From: PSRF01 sp035457105
GTDB taxonomy: Bacteria; Acidobacteriota; Blastocatellia; Pyrinomonadales; Pyrinomonadaceae
Assembly: GCA_035457105.1 (NCBI GenBank)
Contig: DATIBX010000190.1
Span: forward strand, 1 to 26,450
Length of the DNA: 26,450 bases
Direction: 5' to 3'
The notes beneath the pieces are model-generated. The model had not been told where the DNA came from. It saw nothing but the letters and a program-made list of their open reading frames with translations, and searched no databases. Numbering within the stretch: the first letter of the stretch is position 1; each line of letters begins with the position of its first letter. A program made the translations under genes and the position numbers. Shown here piece after piece: positions 1 to 7,482 of the stretch.

Positions 1-1
1 C

Positions 2-400
2 ATCGTGCGCGAGGTAACCGACAGCTTACACAGCAGTGTTGCGATGGCTGAACGACGAGGAGTCAAACGAGAGTCGATCGTGATCGATCCCGGAATTGGC
101 TTCGGGAAACTTCCGGAGCAAAACGTCGAACTGATCGCAAAGCTGGACCAACTGAAAAAAGTGTTTCCCGATCTTCCCGTGTTAGTTGGAACATCCAGAA
201 AGTCATTCATTGGGAAACTTTTAAGTGAAGAACCCGATTCGCCTGCGCCTGTCACAGACCGAATATTTGGAACGATGGCTTCAGTGACTGCGGCAATTCT
301 TAAAGGGGCCGATATCGTTCGCGTTCATGAAGTAAAAGCAGCCGTTGAGACTGTTCGCGTCGCGGATGCTATCAAGCGCCAGCTCACCGCTGAGCTATAA
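2..400 (+). CDS. folP: Dihydropteroate synthase, C-terminal part (5' end outside window)
   Basis: This is the last 132 codons of dihydropteroate synthase, the cytoplasmic folate-pathway enzyme that joins p-aminobenzoate to the pterin pyrophosphate. The frame is open from base 2, so the gene starts before the window and the GTG at base 5 is an internal codon. The visible part carries hallmark family motifs: IDPGIGFGK (pterin-site loop region), the GTSRKSFIG block with the conserved Ser-Arg-Lys, and RVHEV near the C-terminus, which matches the family's final R-x-H-D/E-V strand. Downstream, a small plus-strand gene begins 10 bases after the TAA stop, so the two are probably co-transcribed. No truncation or frameshift is seen in the visible part. 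Confidence 0.95.
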   Translation: MVREVTDSLHSSVAMAERRGVKRESIVIDPGIGFGKLPEQNVELIAKLDQLKKVFPDLPVLVGTSRKSFIGKLLSEEPDSPAPVTDRIFGTMASVTAAILKGADIVRVHEVKAAVETVRVADAIKRQLTAEL

Positions 401-410
401 TCCTCGAATC

Positions 411-602
411 ATGAATTCTGACAAGAAGAAAACCAAAAAGGCTTCGAAAACCAGGGAACCTACGAAGGCAGCCGACGATGCTCCTGAAGAATGTGAAGAT
501 GATCCCAGCCAGTTGAAGCCCGCGAGACCAAAGGTCGGCGAGAGTAAAGACAATCTCTCTCAGCGATCCGACTGGTTCCAAAAACGATCAGGTCGAAAGT
601 AG
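411..602 (+). CDS. Small charged protein of unknown function (63 aa)
   Basis: I do not recognise a named family. The ATG at 411 was chosen because it lies just after the folP stop and gives a compact reading frame; starts further upstream in the same frame would overlap folP. The protein is low-complexity and very charged. It begins with a lysine-rich stretch (MNSDKKKTKKASK), continues with an acidic patch (EECEDD), and ends with SDWFQKRSGRK. It has no membrane segment and no signal peptide, and is probably largely disordered. No strong ribosome binding site precedes it, which fits translational coupling to folP. The aromatic C-terminal motif, after an otherwise featureless chain, is the part most likely to be conserved and functional. 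It could instead be a non-coding stretch, but the folP spacing makes coding more likely. Confidence 0.55.
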   Translation: MNSDKKKTKKASKTREPTKAADDAPEECEDDPSQLKPARPKVGESKDNLSQRSDWFQKRSGRK

Positions 603-720
603 ATTACAGTACGCGAGCGCAGCGACCGGATGCCCACACTCAACAAGCCACGTGAGCAGAGCCTGCTATTCGTGTGTTTTCGATCGCCTGTTACATATAT
701 AAACGCGCCTCGCACAAAAT

Positions 721-3000
721 TTAGAAACGCAGCTTCCAGATACTCCTGCCGTAGGTCGCGGCGAACAACGCTTTGTCATGATCGTGATGGACCAGATCTA
801 TCACCATCGCGTTGGGAAGATTCTTGGTCATGTTCATCCACAGTCCAGAGTCGATATCCAAAACAAACACTCCTGCATCATTTCCTACATACAGCGACCT
901 CGGTTCTTCGCTCCGAATAAGCAAAGCGTGGTGCGGCACGTCCGGCAGTTGTCCACGATCGACATCCTCCCAGGTCGCACCTCCATCAACTGACCTGAAG
1001 ACGTGCCCATGGCCAAAATTCGCGACCGTCGCATACACAGTTTGGGCGTCATCCGGATGAGTTTCCAATCTTGTGATCGTATGTCCCGGTAGAATCGAAC
1101 TCGAAAGGTTTGGACTCCAGGTATGCCCGCCATCCTGACTGCGAAACAGTCCTCCGTTCTCTGTACCGACGTAGATCTTTTTTGAGTCGGCAGGCGCTAC
1201 CTCTATAGCTGAGATGGAACTCCCATCGAGATCTGGCGAGACTGCGGTCCAATTATTTCCGTCATTGATGGTCCGCCAAACCCTGGATGAACCGGTAAAA
1301 ACAATCGTATTGTCGTTTGGGTCCAACGTGATATACGCCATCCAAACCGAACTGCGTTCTGCTGCACTGGCAGGCGGAGAAACATTTTTACAGGTCTCAC
1401 CTCGAAACCGATAAATGTGGAGGTTGTAGTAGGAGGCGTAAACCCGACCCGCATTCTTCGGATCGAAAACAATCCAACCACCATCGCCCCCAAGCAATTC
1501 AAAGAAGCTGCTACTTGATCCGGTGGTTGTCACTACAGTCCCATTGTCCTGCGCACCACCGCCAAAAACCAGACTGCTGCTTTGGGCTACATCCATGTCG
1601 TAGAACATAGTTACTGACAAGCCATTACTGCGATTGGTCCATGTGCGCCCGCCATTTTCGCTAACATCCAGACCTCCGTCGTTGCAGTCATAAACTCTCC
1701 CTGGCACCGCCGGCGGCATCAACAGGGCATGATGATCTGCATGAGCGTATTTCGGTTCGGTCCGCTCCAGATCCCATTCGGTGATTTGTTGCCACGTCTT
1801 TCCCCCGTTTCGAGTGCGATGAAGATCGACTCCACCGCAAATCACGTGATCGGGATCAGTTGGGTGAATTACGATGGTATTGCCATAAGAGATTTGACCT
1901 TCATCTTTGAAATGATTGGTGCTGATGTCAGTCCATTTGTCGCCGCCATTTCCGGTTCGAAAAACTCCCAGTAGCAGGTCGCTATTACCACTCGCCTCGT
2001 CACTGGCGAATGCAAATAACACCGAGGGGTTTGAATGGCTGATAGCCAGGCTGGTTCTGCCAAATCGTGCGGAGTCCGGCAGTCCGTTGGTAAGGTGAGT
2101 CCAATTCTTGCCTCCGTCAGTTGAACGCCAGATACCACTTTTTGCTCCTTGTTCAGTAAACGTAGCGTAGAGGGTGTTCTTCTTAGTCGGGTGAAAGACT
2201 ATTGAATGACACCAATAATTGCGGCTCGAAACGAAGGTCTCTCTTTTCCAGGTAACCCCAGCATCCCTTGAGACAAACATGCCACCGAGGTCATGACCCG
2301 TTTGACTAACTTCAGCGTAACCAACGCCGCCAATGCATATGTGCCGTGAATCAAAGGGATCTATCGCAATCACTCCTATATGTTTCGGAATGCCCGTGCG
2401 TTCGGTCGACGCAAGTAGAGACCAGACGCGTCCGCCGTCAGTACTTCGATAAATCCCTACTCCTGGATAAGAGTCGAGTGATAGGTTCGCCTCACCAGTT
2501 CCACAATAAATCAAGTTTGGGTTCTTCTCGTCGATTGCAATCGACCCAATGTTGAGTATCTCTTGATCACCCCAGAACGTTTGCCATGTTTGACCGGCGT
2601 CAGTACTTTGCCAGACGCCACCGCCCGCAGCTCCTACCCAGATTCTTTCCGGACTGGTGGGGTGACAGGCAATACAAGTTAGTCGACCGCCGATATTCGT
2701 TGGTCCAACACATTCCCAGTTATTCGTAATTGCTACCGGTGTGCCAAGCGCTTTCTGTGCCCTGGAACGTTCAGAGACCAGGGTCTTGACCGGGGCTTCA
2801 CGAACGGGCCAGGTGGTGCGCGCCTGAAACCAAACACTGCGCGCTTTGTGATTGGACAGCCGAATTGATGGACCATGTCTCTTCTTGCGCGGTCCGAGTG
2901 CAAGACTTTCGCTCGAATCAGACCTTCGTGTCTTATGACCCGGCTCGGAGTGTGTTGCCTCCTTCTGTTTTTTGAGGGATTTCGCTTTTCGAGAAGCCAT
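721..3000 (-). CDS. BNR/Asp-box beta-propeller protein (sortilin/VPS10-like), 759 aa
   Basis: A large protein built of Asp-box (BNR) repeats. Ten copies of the S/T-x-D/N-x-G-x-x-W motif are visible, starting with STDAGQTW (about residue 132), STDGGRVW (about 186) and SRDAGVTW, and ending with SQDGGHTW and SVDGGATW. This is the architecture of sortilin/VPS10-like and related propellers, including glycosidases and photosystem II assembly factors. Residues 1 to about 95 are strongly basic and look disordered. There is no hydrophobic signal peptide, although relatives are often secreted. The start is supported by GGAGAA about 7 bases upstream. It is divergently transcribed from lptE across a 185-bp gap. 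Substrate and partner are unknown; a carbohydrate- or protein-binding propeller is the safe description. Confidence 0.85.
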   Translation of the reverse strand: MASRKAKSLKKQKEATHSEPGHKTRRSDSSESLALGPRKKRHGPSIRLSNHKARSVWFQARTTWPVREAPVKTLVSERSRAQKALGTPVAITNNWECVGPTNIGGRLTCIACHPTSPERIWVGAAGGGVWQSTDAGQTWQTFWGDQEILNIGSIAIDEKNPNLIYCGTGEANLSLDSYPGVGIYRSTDGGRVWSLLASTERTGIPKHIGVIAIDPFDSRHICIGGVGYAEVSQTGHDLGGMFVSRDAGVTWKRETFVSSRNYWCHSIVFHPTKKNTLYATFTEQGAKSGIWRSTDGGKNWTHLTNGLPDSARFGRTSLAISHSNPSVLFAFASDEASGNSDLLLGVFRTGNGGDKWTDISTNHFKDEGQISYGNTIVIHPTDPDHVICGGVDLHRTRNGGKTWQQITEWDLERTEPKYAHADHHALLMPPAVPGRVYDCNDGGLDVSENGGRTWTNRSNGLSVTMFYDMDVAQSSSLVFGGGAQDNGTVVTTTGSSSSFFELLGGDGGWIVFDPKNAGRVYASYYNLHIYRFRGETCKNVSPPASAAERSSVWMAYITLDPNDNTIVFTGSSRVWRTINDGNNWTAVSPDLDGSSISAIEVAPADSKKIYVGTENGGLFRSQDGGHTWSPNLSSSILPGHTITRLETHPDDAQTVYATVANFGHGHVFRSVDGGATWEDVDRGQLPDVPHHALLIRSEEPRSLYVGNDAGVFVLDIDSGLWMNMTKNLPNAMVIDLVHHDHDKALFAATYGRSIWKLRF

Positions 3001-3133
3001 GGCTTTTCTCCGGTGTGATGTAAGGTTCAGGAGCGAAGGGATTATAGGTCATATAAGTCTTCTAGGTCCTCTATCCCCTGTTTTCGATCCCTTTACCTAC
3101 CCTCTCTTACCCTGCTTGCTATTCAATCCTTGC

Positions 3134-3161
3134 TTGCGAGAGAATCCACCCTCTTTAGAAT
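3134..3161 (+). promoter_or_regulatory. Candidate sigma70-type promoter for lptE-holA
   Basis: TTGCGA (3134-3139) and TAGAAT (3156-3161) are separated by 16 bases and lie 24 bases before the lptE start. The -10 box matches five of six consensus positions and the -35 box four. The call rests on sequence resemblance alone. Confidence 0.4.
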
Positions 3162-3185
3162 CGTCCTGCTGGTGAGAGACATTTG

Positions 3186-3734
3186 ATGCCAAAGTTTCTA
3201 CGAGTATCCTGTTTTTTAGTAATGCTTTTCTTTGTTTCCGGGTTTGCGGAGTGTTATAAACCGGTAACCAGGAACCAGCTTCCCTCACGAATCAAGACAG
3301 TGGCGGTCCCGGCCTTCCAAACTGAAACTAACGCCCTGCGGTACAAAATCGAATCTCGTTTCACCGAAGCAGTTATCAGAGAGCTTGTCCATCGAGGTCG
3401 GGGACTTCGCGTGCAAGGTGAACGCGAAGGAGCTGACGCTGTTATTGAAGGCGTAATCAAGAGCTTCAACTTCGCGGGCGTATTGCTGGACGATAAAGGG
3501 CGCGCCCGGATCTTCGAAGTAACAATCGCCGCTGCCGTCACTGTTCGCGACCAGACGGAAAATAAGGTGCTTTACGATAATCAAAACTTCGTGTTCCGAG
3601 GTGAGTATGAGTTCGCGAGCGACCCACGAAGCTTCTTCAACGAAGAGGATCCGGCAGTTCTAAGGATGTCGCGCGCCTTCGGCGAAAGTATTGTTTCTAC
3701 CTTAATAAATGCAGTCGAGATAGAGAAGAAATGA
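3186..3734 (+). CDS. lptE: LptE-like LPS-assembly lipoprotein
   Basis: A 182-residue protein with an N-terminal hydrophobic segment (about residues 8-21) followed by Cys23, then an alpha/beta domain with the LptE-type opening strand KTVAVPAF and the later block GADAVIEGVIKSF. LptE is the outer-membrane lipoprotein that plugs the LptD barrel in lipopolysaccharide export. The lipobox is imperfect (F-A-E-C, with Glu just before the Cys), so lipidation is uncertain. The ATG at 3186 is preferred; an in-frame TTG lies directly before it. The stop overlaps the holA start (ATGA, 4 bp). This lptE-holA order also occurs in Proteobacteria and is the best support for the name, because the primary sequence of this family diverges quickly. 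Confidence 0.72.
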   Translation: MPKFLRVSCFLVMLFFVSGFAECYKPVTRNQLPSRIKTVAVPAFQTETNALRYKIESRFTEAVIRELVHRGRGLRVQGEREGADAVIEGVIKSFNFAGVLLDDKGRARIFEVTIAAAVTVRDQTENKVLYDNQNFVFRGEYEFASDPRSFFNEEDPAVLRMSRAFGESIVSTLINAVEIEKK

Positions 3735-4726
3735 AGACATTGCGACGCACCGAGCTGGAAAGGGCTCTACGTGAAAAGATTCAACCTCTGTACCTTTTGT
3801 TAGGGTCCGAAACCTTTCTTCGCGGAATTGCTGCACAAGAGATAACGGACGCAGCACTGCGCGAAAGTCCGCTCCGCGAATTCAACGAATCGAGTTTCAG
3901 CCTGTTTAGCGATTCGGTTCAGTCCGCCATCGCCGCCGCCGAACAGCTGCCGATGATGTCGCCTTTACGGGTGGTACGAATCCGGGACTTCGCAAAGTTG
4001 CGAGAGGCTGACGAAGAGACCCTCATTCGCTACGTCAGTAATCCTTCGCCTTCTACGGTCATGATTCTGATCGCTTCAGAGTTGGACAAGCGGAAGAAAA
4101 CCACGAAAGCGCTATTGGATCATTGTTGTGTAGTTGATTTTTCTCCTCTCAAGGATGTTGAGGCGAGATCGTGGGCGCAGGGTTATTTGAAAAAGCTAAA
4201 TGTTACCGCAGCAGCCCCAGTGATTTCAGAGATACTCAACCTGGTGGGAACGGATCTTCAAAGCTTGTCGTCAGAGCTTGAGAAGCTGGCTGCCGCAGCT
4301 TCTGAGAAGGGTCAAATCACGATGCAAATGGTCGATGATTTGATTGGGCACTCTCGAGAACTCTCTAACTTTACGTTGGGTGATCAAATAATGGCGAAGG
4401 ATCGGAAGCGGGCTCTTGAAACTTTGCACAGGCTGTTAGCAGATGGCGCTGAGCCTGTCATGTTGCTGGGATTGATCGCGAGTAACTATCACCGGCTCGC
4501 GTTGGCCAAAGACCTTTTAACGCGTGGCGGTCCCAACGAGGTCTTTCGCAAGATCTCAATGCCGCCGTTCAAAAAAGACTTGTATTTAAAAAATCTTCAA
4601 CGCACCGATCTGGCTCGGGTTTCACAGGGCATTCAGTTAATAGCCGCTGCCGATCTTGCGATAAAAACGTCACAAGGAACTCCGAGACTGCAACTAGAGA
4701 TGCTGGTATGTAGTCTGGTCCAGTAA
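3731..4726 (+). CDS. holA: DNA polymerase III delta subunit
   Basis: A 331-residue protein matching the delta subunit of the clamp loader, which opens the beta sliding clamp and loads it on primed DNA. The N-terminus has the expected Y-L-L-L-G-x-E-x-F-L block (about residues 21-30), followed by the AAA+-like fold without a Walker A ATPase motif, as usual for delta. The C-terminal part (about 200-331) has the helical collar pattern, with blocks such as EPVMLLGLIASNYHRL. Length is normal for HolA. It overlaps lptE by 4 bp and is presumably translated by coupling. Its stop lies 8 bp from the 3' end of the convergent minus-strand gene, with no obvious terminator between them. Confidence 0.92.
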   Translation: MKTLRRTELERALREKIQPLYLLLGSETFLRGIAAQEITDAALRESPLREFNESSFSLFSDSVQSAIAAAEQLPMMSPLRVVRIRDFAKLREADEETLIRYVSNPSPSTVMILIASELDKRKKTTKALLDHCCVVDFSPLKDVEARSWAQGYLKKLNVTAAAPVISEILNLVGTDLQSLSSELEKLAAAASEKGQITMQMVDDLIGHSRELSNFTLGDQIMAKDRKRALETLHRLLADGAEPVMLLGLIASNYHRLALAKDLLTRGGPNEVFRKISMPPFKKDLYLKNLQRTDLARVSQGIQLIAAADLAIKTSQGTPRLQLEMLVCSLVQ

Positions 4727-4734
4727 GCCCAACC

Positions 4735-5184
4735 TTATTCTCTTTTACCAGCGTCCGGTTGTTCTCTCCAAGACTTCTTATCAGGAGTTACAAAAGAATT
4801 CCGCGCCGCGTCGGACCACAGAAGTTCAGATGAATAAAATTCAAGGACCAGATCTTTGTTACCGAGGCTCCGACGAACCTCATCACATTTTTCGAACAAT
4901 GAACTCCCGACTGGCATCGATGTTAGAAAGGCCGCTACTTTCTCCACCCAAAACACCGTCAGAGTTTCATGGTACTTCCGCCGATCAATCTGATAATGGT
5001 CCAGGAACCTGAAGAGCGAAGTTCGCATTTTCGCCGTCGCAGCGGGTACGCTCATTGTTTGGAGATACCAAACTGCCAGGACAAGGTGATCCAGATGAGG
5101 AAAGCCATCCCGAGCTGTTTCACAAGCCTCAAAGCGTTTTACTAGAATTTCGATATCTTGGTCAGTCTCGATCGGTTTGTTCAT
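4735..5184 (-). CDS. Hypothetical protein (149 aa) with HLDHLVLAVWYL motif
   Basis: I do not recognise a characterised family. The start was set to the ATG at 5184 because GGAGGG lies 5 bases upstream of it; the ATG 12 bases further out would contain that ribosome binding site. The protein is predicted soluble and mainly helical. Its most distinctive block is a His-rich helix, F-P-H-L-D-H-L-V-L-A-V-W-Y-L, near residues 28-41. Similar F/W-x-H-x-x-H-L-x-x-A-x-x-Y-L motifs occur in uncharacterised bacterial proteins, and the two histidines could bind metal or a ligand (inference). A HYQIDRRKYHETLTVFW block follows. It lies downstream of rpsT but beyond the rpsT terminator, so it may have its own promoter or depend on read-through. 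Confidence 0.75.
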   Translation of the reverse strand: MNKPIETDQDIEILVKRFEACETARDGFPHLDHLVLAVWYLQTMSVPAATAKMRTSLFRFLDHYQIDRRKYHETLTVFWVEKVAAFLTSMPVGSSLFEKCDEVRRSLGNKDLVLEFYSSELLWSDAARNSFVTPDKKSWREQPDAGKRE

Positions 5185-5205
5185 AGCTCCCTCCAATTTT
5201 AGACA

Positions 5206-5243
5206 TAAAAAACGAGGCGAACCGAATATTCGGTTCGCCTCGT
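5206..5243 (-). terminator. Rho-independent terminator of rpsT (perfect palindrome)
   Basis: Bases 5212-5243 form a perfect 32-base palindrome (ACGAGGCGAACCGAAT and its exact complement). Read on the minus strand it is followed by a run of six T, a textbook intrinsic terminator 23 bases after the rpsT stop. On the plus strand no T-run follows directly. Confidence 0.88.
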
Positions 5244-5266
5244 CAGAAACTTTCTTTTAAAAAGCG

Positions 5267-5533
5267 TTATTTGCCGGTTTGGTTCGCGCTCACTGTCAGA
5301 CGTGATTTATATCTGGCTGCTGCGTTCGCATGTAAAACGCCCTTTTGAACCGACTTATCAATTACCGAAATCACTTCTGGCAAAATCTGGTCGACCTCTT
5401 GTTTCTTGCCTGAATCGAGGGCACTTCGCAATTTCTTGATGTAAGTTCTAACTTTAGTGCGATTACCGCGATTGATGACACGCCTTTTCTCATTTTGGCG
5501 CATCCGTTTTTCTGCTGATTTATGATTCGGCAT
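5267..5533 (-). CDS. rpsT: 30S ribosomal protein S20
   Basis: An 88-residue basic protein that begins MPNHKSAEKR and continues with the NRxxRTKVRTYIKKL helix. This is the typical S20 layout of long basic helices that bind 16S rRNA in the 30S subunit. The start is fixed at the ATG at 5533 by family alignment; the frame stays open upstream but that part would not belong to S20. The length is normal for the family. A good promoter lies about 70 bases upstream and a strong terminator directly downstream, so the gene is probably a single-gene transcript, as S20 often is. S20 near holA is a familiar arrangement in other bacteria. Confidence 0.96.
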   Translation of the reverse strand: MPNHKSAEKRMRQNEKRRVINRGNRTKVRTYIKKLRSALDSGKKQEVDQILPEVISVIDKSVQKGVLHANAAARYKSRLTVSANQTGK

Positions 5534-5602
5534 TCCTAGAACTCTCAATTTCCTTCGTTTAATAGAGGTTTCCAGCCAATCCGGCACGGAAACAAGTCAG
5601 GC

Positions 5603-5631
5603 AGTATACGTAGGGGGACCACCCGAGTCAA
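5603..5631 (-). promoter_or_regulatory. Sigma70-type promoter for rpsT
   Basis: On the minus strand, TTGACT (5631-5626) and TATACT (5608-5603) are separated by 17 bases. Each box matches the consensus at five of six positions, and the spacing is ideal. Transcription would begin near 5596, about 60 bases before the rpsT ATG. No sequence evidence of S20 autoregulation was identified in the leader. Confidence 0.7.
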
Positions 5632-5670
5632 GGCACCCGCGCCGCAGACCACTCGGGAATTGACCTTGCC

Positions 5671-5791
5671 CATTTGATGATTGTCATTTGATATTTCTTA
5701 ATTACTGATGATCTCATCGGGAAGGTTCCGACTCCCTATGGAGGCCAGCCAGATTAACAATTCTTAAATATCAAATCATAACTATCAAATG
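5671..5791. repeat. Imperfect inverted repeat with 7-base phased arms (CATTTGA type)
   Basis: The left arm (5671-5696) and the complement of the right arm (5766-5791) agree at 22 of 26 positions. Both contain CATTTGA-type units in a roughly 7-base phase. The arms flank a 69-base centre with no recognisable content. The element lies in the 433-bp gap between the divergent genes rpsT and phoH. The rest of that gap holds the rpsT promoter and a weak TTGACA box at 5838 with no convincing -10 partner. Confidence 0.7.
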
Positions 5792-5966
5792 CTCCGGTTT
5801 TGGGGCCCGAAAAACAAATCCTGCTGTAAGGTAAAATTTGACAGCAAGGGGTCTCTATAGTAGCGTCGCATTTGTCACCTATGACGATAATTCTCTCTGC
5901 CAAATCCCGTCCGACAACCCGCTCATTGTGCCCTGATAACTTATCCAAGGAGACAGTAAACAGCTT

Positions 5967-6920
5967 TTGAAGAAGATCGAACTTCCGCCACGCGGTTTGG
6001 AGACTTTGTTTGGTGTTCACGACCAGAACATCAAGTATCTGGAGTCACTCCTCGATGTCCGTATCGACGCCCGGGGCCAGGATGTCTCAATAGACGGCGA
6101 CCCCAAGGATGTCGAGACTGTCCAGCGAGTACTCGAAGACTTTTCTGAACTATTCAAGGAAGGAAAACACTTCACCGACAAAGAACTGCGTGAAGCGTTT
6201 GCACAGATCGCCGAAGACCGAGCTTTCAGTCTGCGCGACTACTTTACTAAGGCCCGTTTCAATCCAGCCGGAAAGAAACAGGTCGCTCCCAAGTCGGTCA
6301 ACCAACGTAAGTACATTCAAGCCATTCAGGAAAAAGATGTCGTCTTCGGAATCGGCGTAGCAGGAACCGGCAAGACTTATCTAGCAGTGGCGATGGCCGT
6401 TCAGGCTCTCATGCAGAAGCAGGTGAACCGCATCGTACTGGCCCGTCCCGCAGTCGAAGCAGGTGAAAAGCTTGGGTTTTTGCCCGGAGACCTCCAGGAT
6501 AAAGTCGATCCGTACTTGCGACCTCTATACGACGCGTTGTTCGACTTGATTGATTACGAGCGCGTCACCAAGTTGCTCGAAAAACGAGTGATTGAAGTTG
6601 CTCCTCTTGCCTTTATGCGCGGTCGTACACTCTCCGACGCCTTTATCATTCTCGACGAAGCGCAAAACACCACCAGCGAGCAAATGAAGATGTTTCTCAC
6701 GCGCATCGGATTTGGTTCGAAAGCTGTGATCACTGGCGATGTAACTCAGGTTGACCTGCCTGCCGGTAAGCGTAGCGGCCTAATTGAAGCAGAACGAATA
6801 CTGGCAAATCTTGAAGGAATTGAGTTTGTATACTTCACAGACAAGGATGTGGTGCGTCATAAACTGGTCCAAATGATCATTCGGGCATACGAAGAACAAA
6901 CAAAGCGAAGTCAGATTTAA
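5967..6920 (+). CDS. phoH: PhoH-family ATPase (PhoH/YbeZ)
   Basis: A 317-residue PhoH-like ATPase. An N-terminal KH-like region (about residues 1-70) precedes the ATPase core, which has Walker A GVAGTGKT (about 130-137) and Walker B FIILDEAQN (about 226-234). The conserved ARPAVEAGEKLGFLPGD block lies between them. PhoH/YbeZ proteins bind nucleic acid and act with YbeY in ribosome and RNA metabolism. The start is a TTG; no ATG or GTG gives a full-length N-terminus. An AAGGAG lies 14 bases upstream, further than usual, so translation may be weak or the start uncertain by a few codons. ybeY follows 6 bases after the stop, the conserved phoH-ybeY pair, and a CNNM/CBS gene follows next. Confidence 0.93.
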   Translation: MKKIELPPRGLETLFGVHDQNIKYLESLLDVRIDARGQDVSIDGDPKDVETVQRVLEDFSELFKEGKHFTDKELREAFAQIAEDRAFSLRDYFTKARFNPAGKKQVAPKSVNQRKYIQAIQEKDVVFGIGVAGTGKTYLAVAMAVQALMQKQVNRIVLARPAVEAGEKLGFLPGDLQDKVDPYLRPLYDALFDLIDYERVTKLLEKRVIEVAPLAFMRGRTLSDAFIILDEAQNTTSEQMKMFLTRIGFGSKAVITGDVTQVDLPAGKRSGLIEAERILANLEGIEFVYFTDKDVVRHKLVQMIIRAYEEQTKRSQI

Positions 6921-6926
6921 CGTCCG

Positions 6927-7331
6927 ATGATTGAGGTTGTTAATCGTCAACGCCGGCAAAAAATTGTCCTCCAGCCATGGAAACAAATGGCGGAGAAGAT
7001 GTTGCAAGCCATCGGTGGCCAACACTCGTCAGCGACGATTGCATTTGTTTCCGACAAGACGATTCGAGAACTAAACAATCAATTTCGCGGCATCGACAAA
7101 GCAACTGATGTGCTTTCCTTTCCAGCCGAAGAAGATGACAACCTCGGCGACATAGCAATTTCGGTGGACACGGCGGCGACTCAGTGCATGGAAAATGGTC
7201 TGACTCTGAACGAAGAAATTGCGCAGTTGATGCTCCACGGTCTTTTGCATCTTTCCGGTTATGACCATGAAACAGACAATGGAGAAATGAACCGGTTGGA
7301 GCTAAAGCTCAGAAAACAACTTAAGATTTAA
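6927..7331 (+). CDS. ybeY: Endoribonuclease YbeY
   Basis: A 134-residue metalloprotein with the diagnostic zinc motif HGLLHLSGYDH (about residues 104-114), in which three histidines bind zinc. YbeY is a single-strand endoribonuclease involved in 16S rRNA 3'-end maturation and ribosome quality control. The N-terminal part has the expected LNxxFRGxDKATDVLSFP block (about 49-66). The start ATG lies 6 bases after the phoH stop without a strong ribosome binding site, which suggests coupling. The length is on the short side but complete. The downstream gap holds a GC-rich inverted element that may end transcription. Confidence 0.95.
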   Translation: MIEVVNRQRRQKIVLQPWKQMAEKMLQAIGGQHSSATIAFVSDKTIRELNNQFRGIDKATDVLSFPAEEDDNLGDIAISVDTAATQCMENGLTLNEEIAQLMLHGLLHLSGYDHETDNGEMNRLELKLRKQLKI

Positions 7332-7336
7332 CCTTT

Positions 7337-7420
7337 GGAGTGCGGCGGCCAGGCGCCGCTTTGAAACATTTATTTAATTGAGATTCGCCTGCAAAAAAGC
7401 CGCCGCCGGGCCGGCATACG
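7337..7420. repeat. GC-rich inverted element, copy 1 (GAGTGCGGCGGCC type)
   Basis: The left arm begins GAGTGCGGCGGCC at 7338. A roughly complementary right arm (7391-7422, containing AAAGCCGCCGCCGGGCCGGC) lies about 30 bases further on. Bases 7338-7362 match 15416-15440 at 23 of 25 positions, so this is a repeated element. It begins 6 bases after the ybeY stop. Terminator or REP-like behaviour is inferred. Confidence 0.7.
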
Positions 7421-7482
7421 CCACAGAAGGACCACTGAAGACTGACAAGGGAGCCAGTTTCCTTTAATATTTCAGCCAACCG

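Noticed and set aside
612..640. GCGAGCGCAGCGACC block after the small protein as a repeat element
   Set aside because: Only one copy is visible in this window, so a repeat cannot be shown.
5754..6020. 88-residue minus-strand frame between rpsT and phoH
   Set aside because: It overlaps the phoH start and part of the inverted repeat, with no motif or ribosome binding site.
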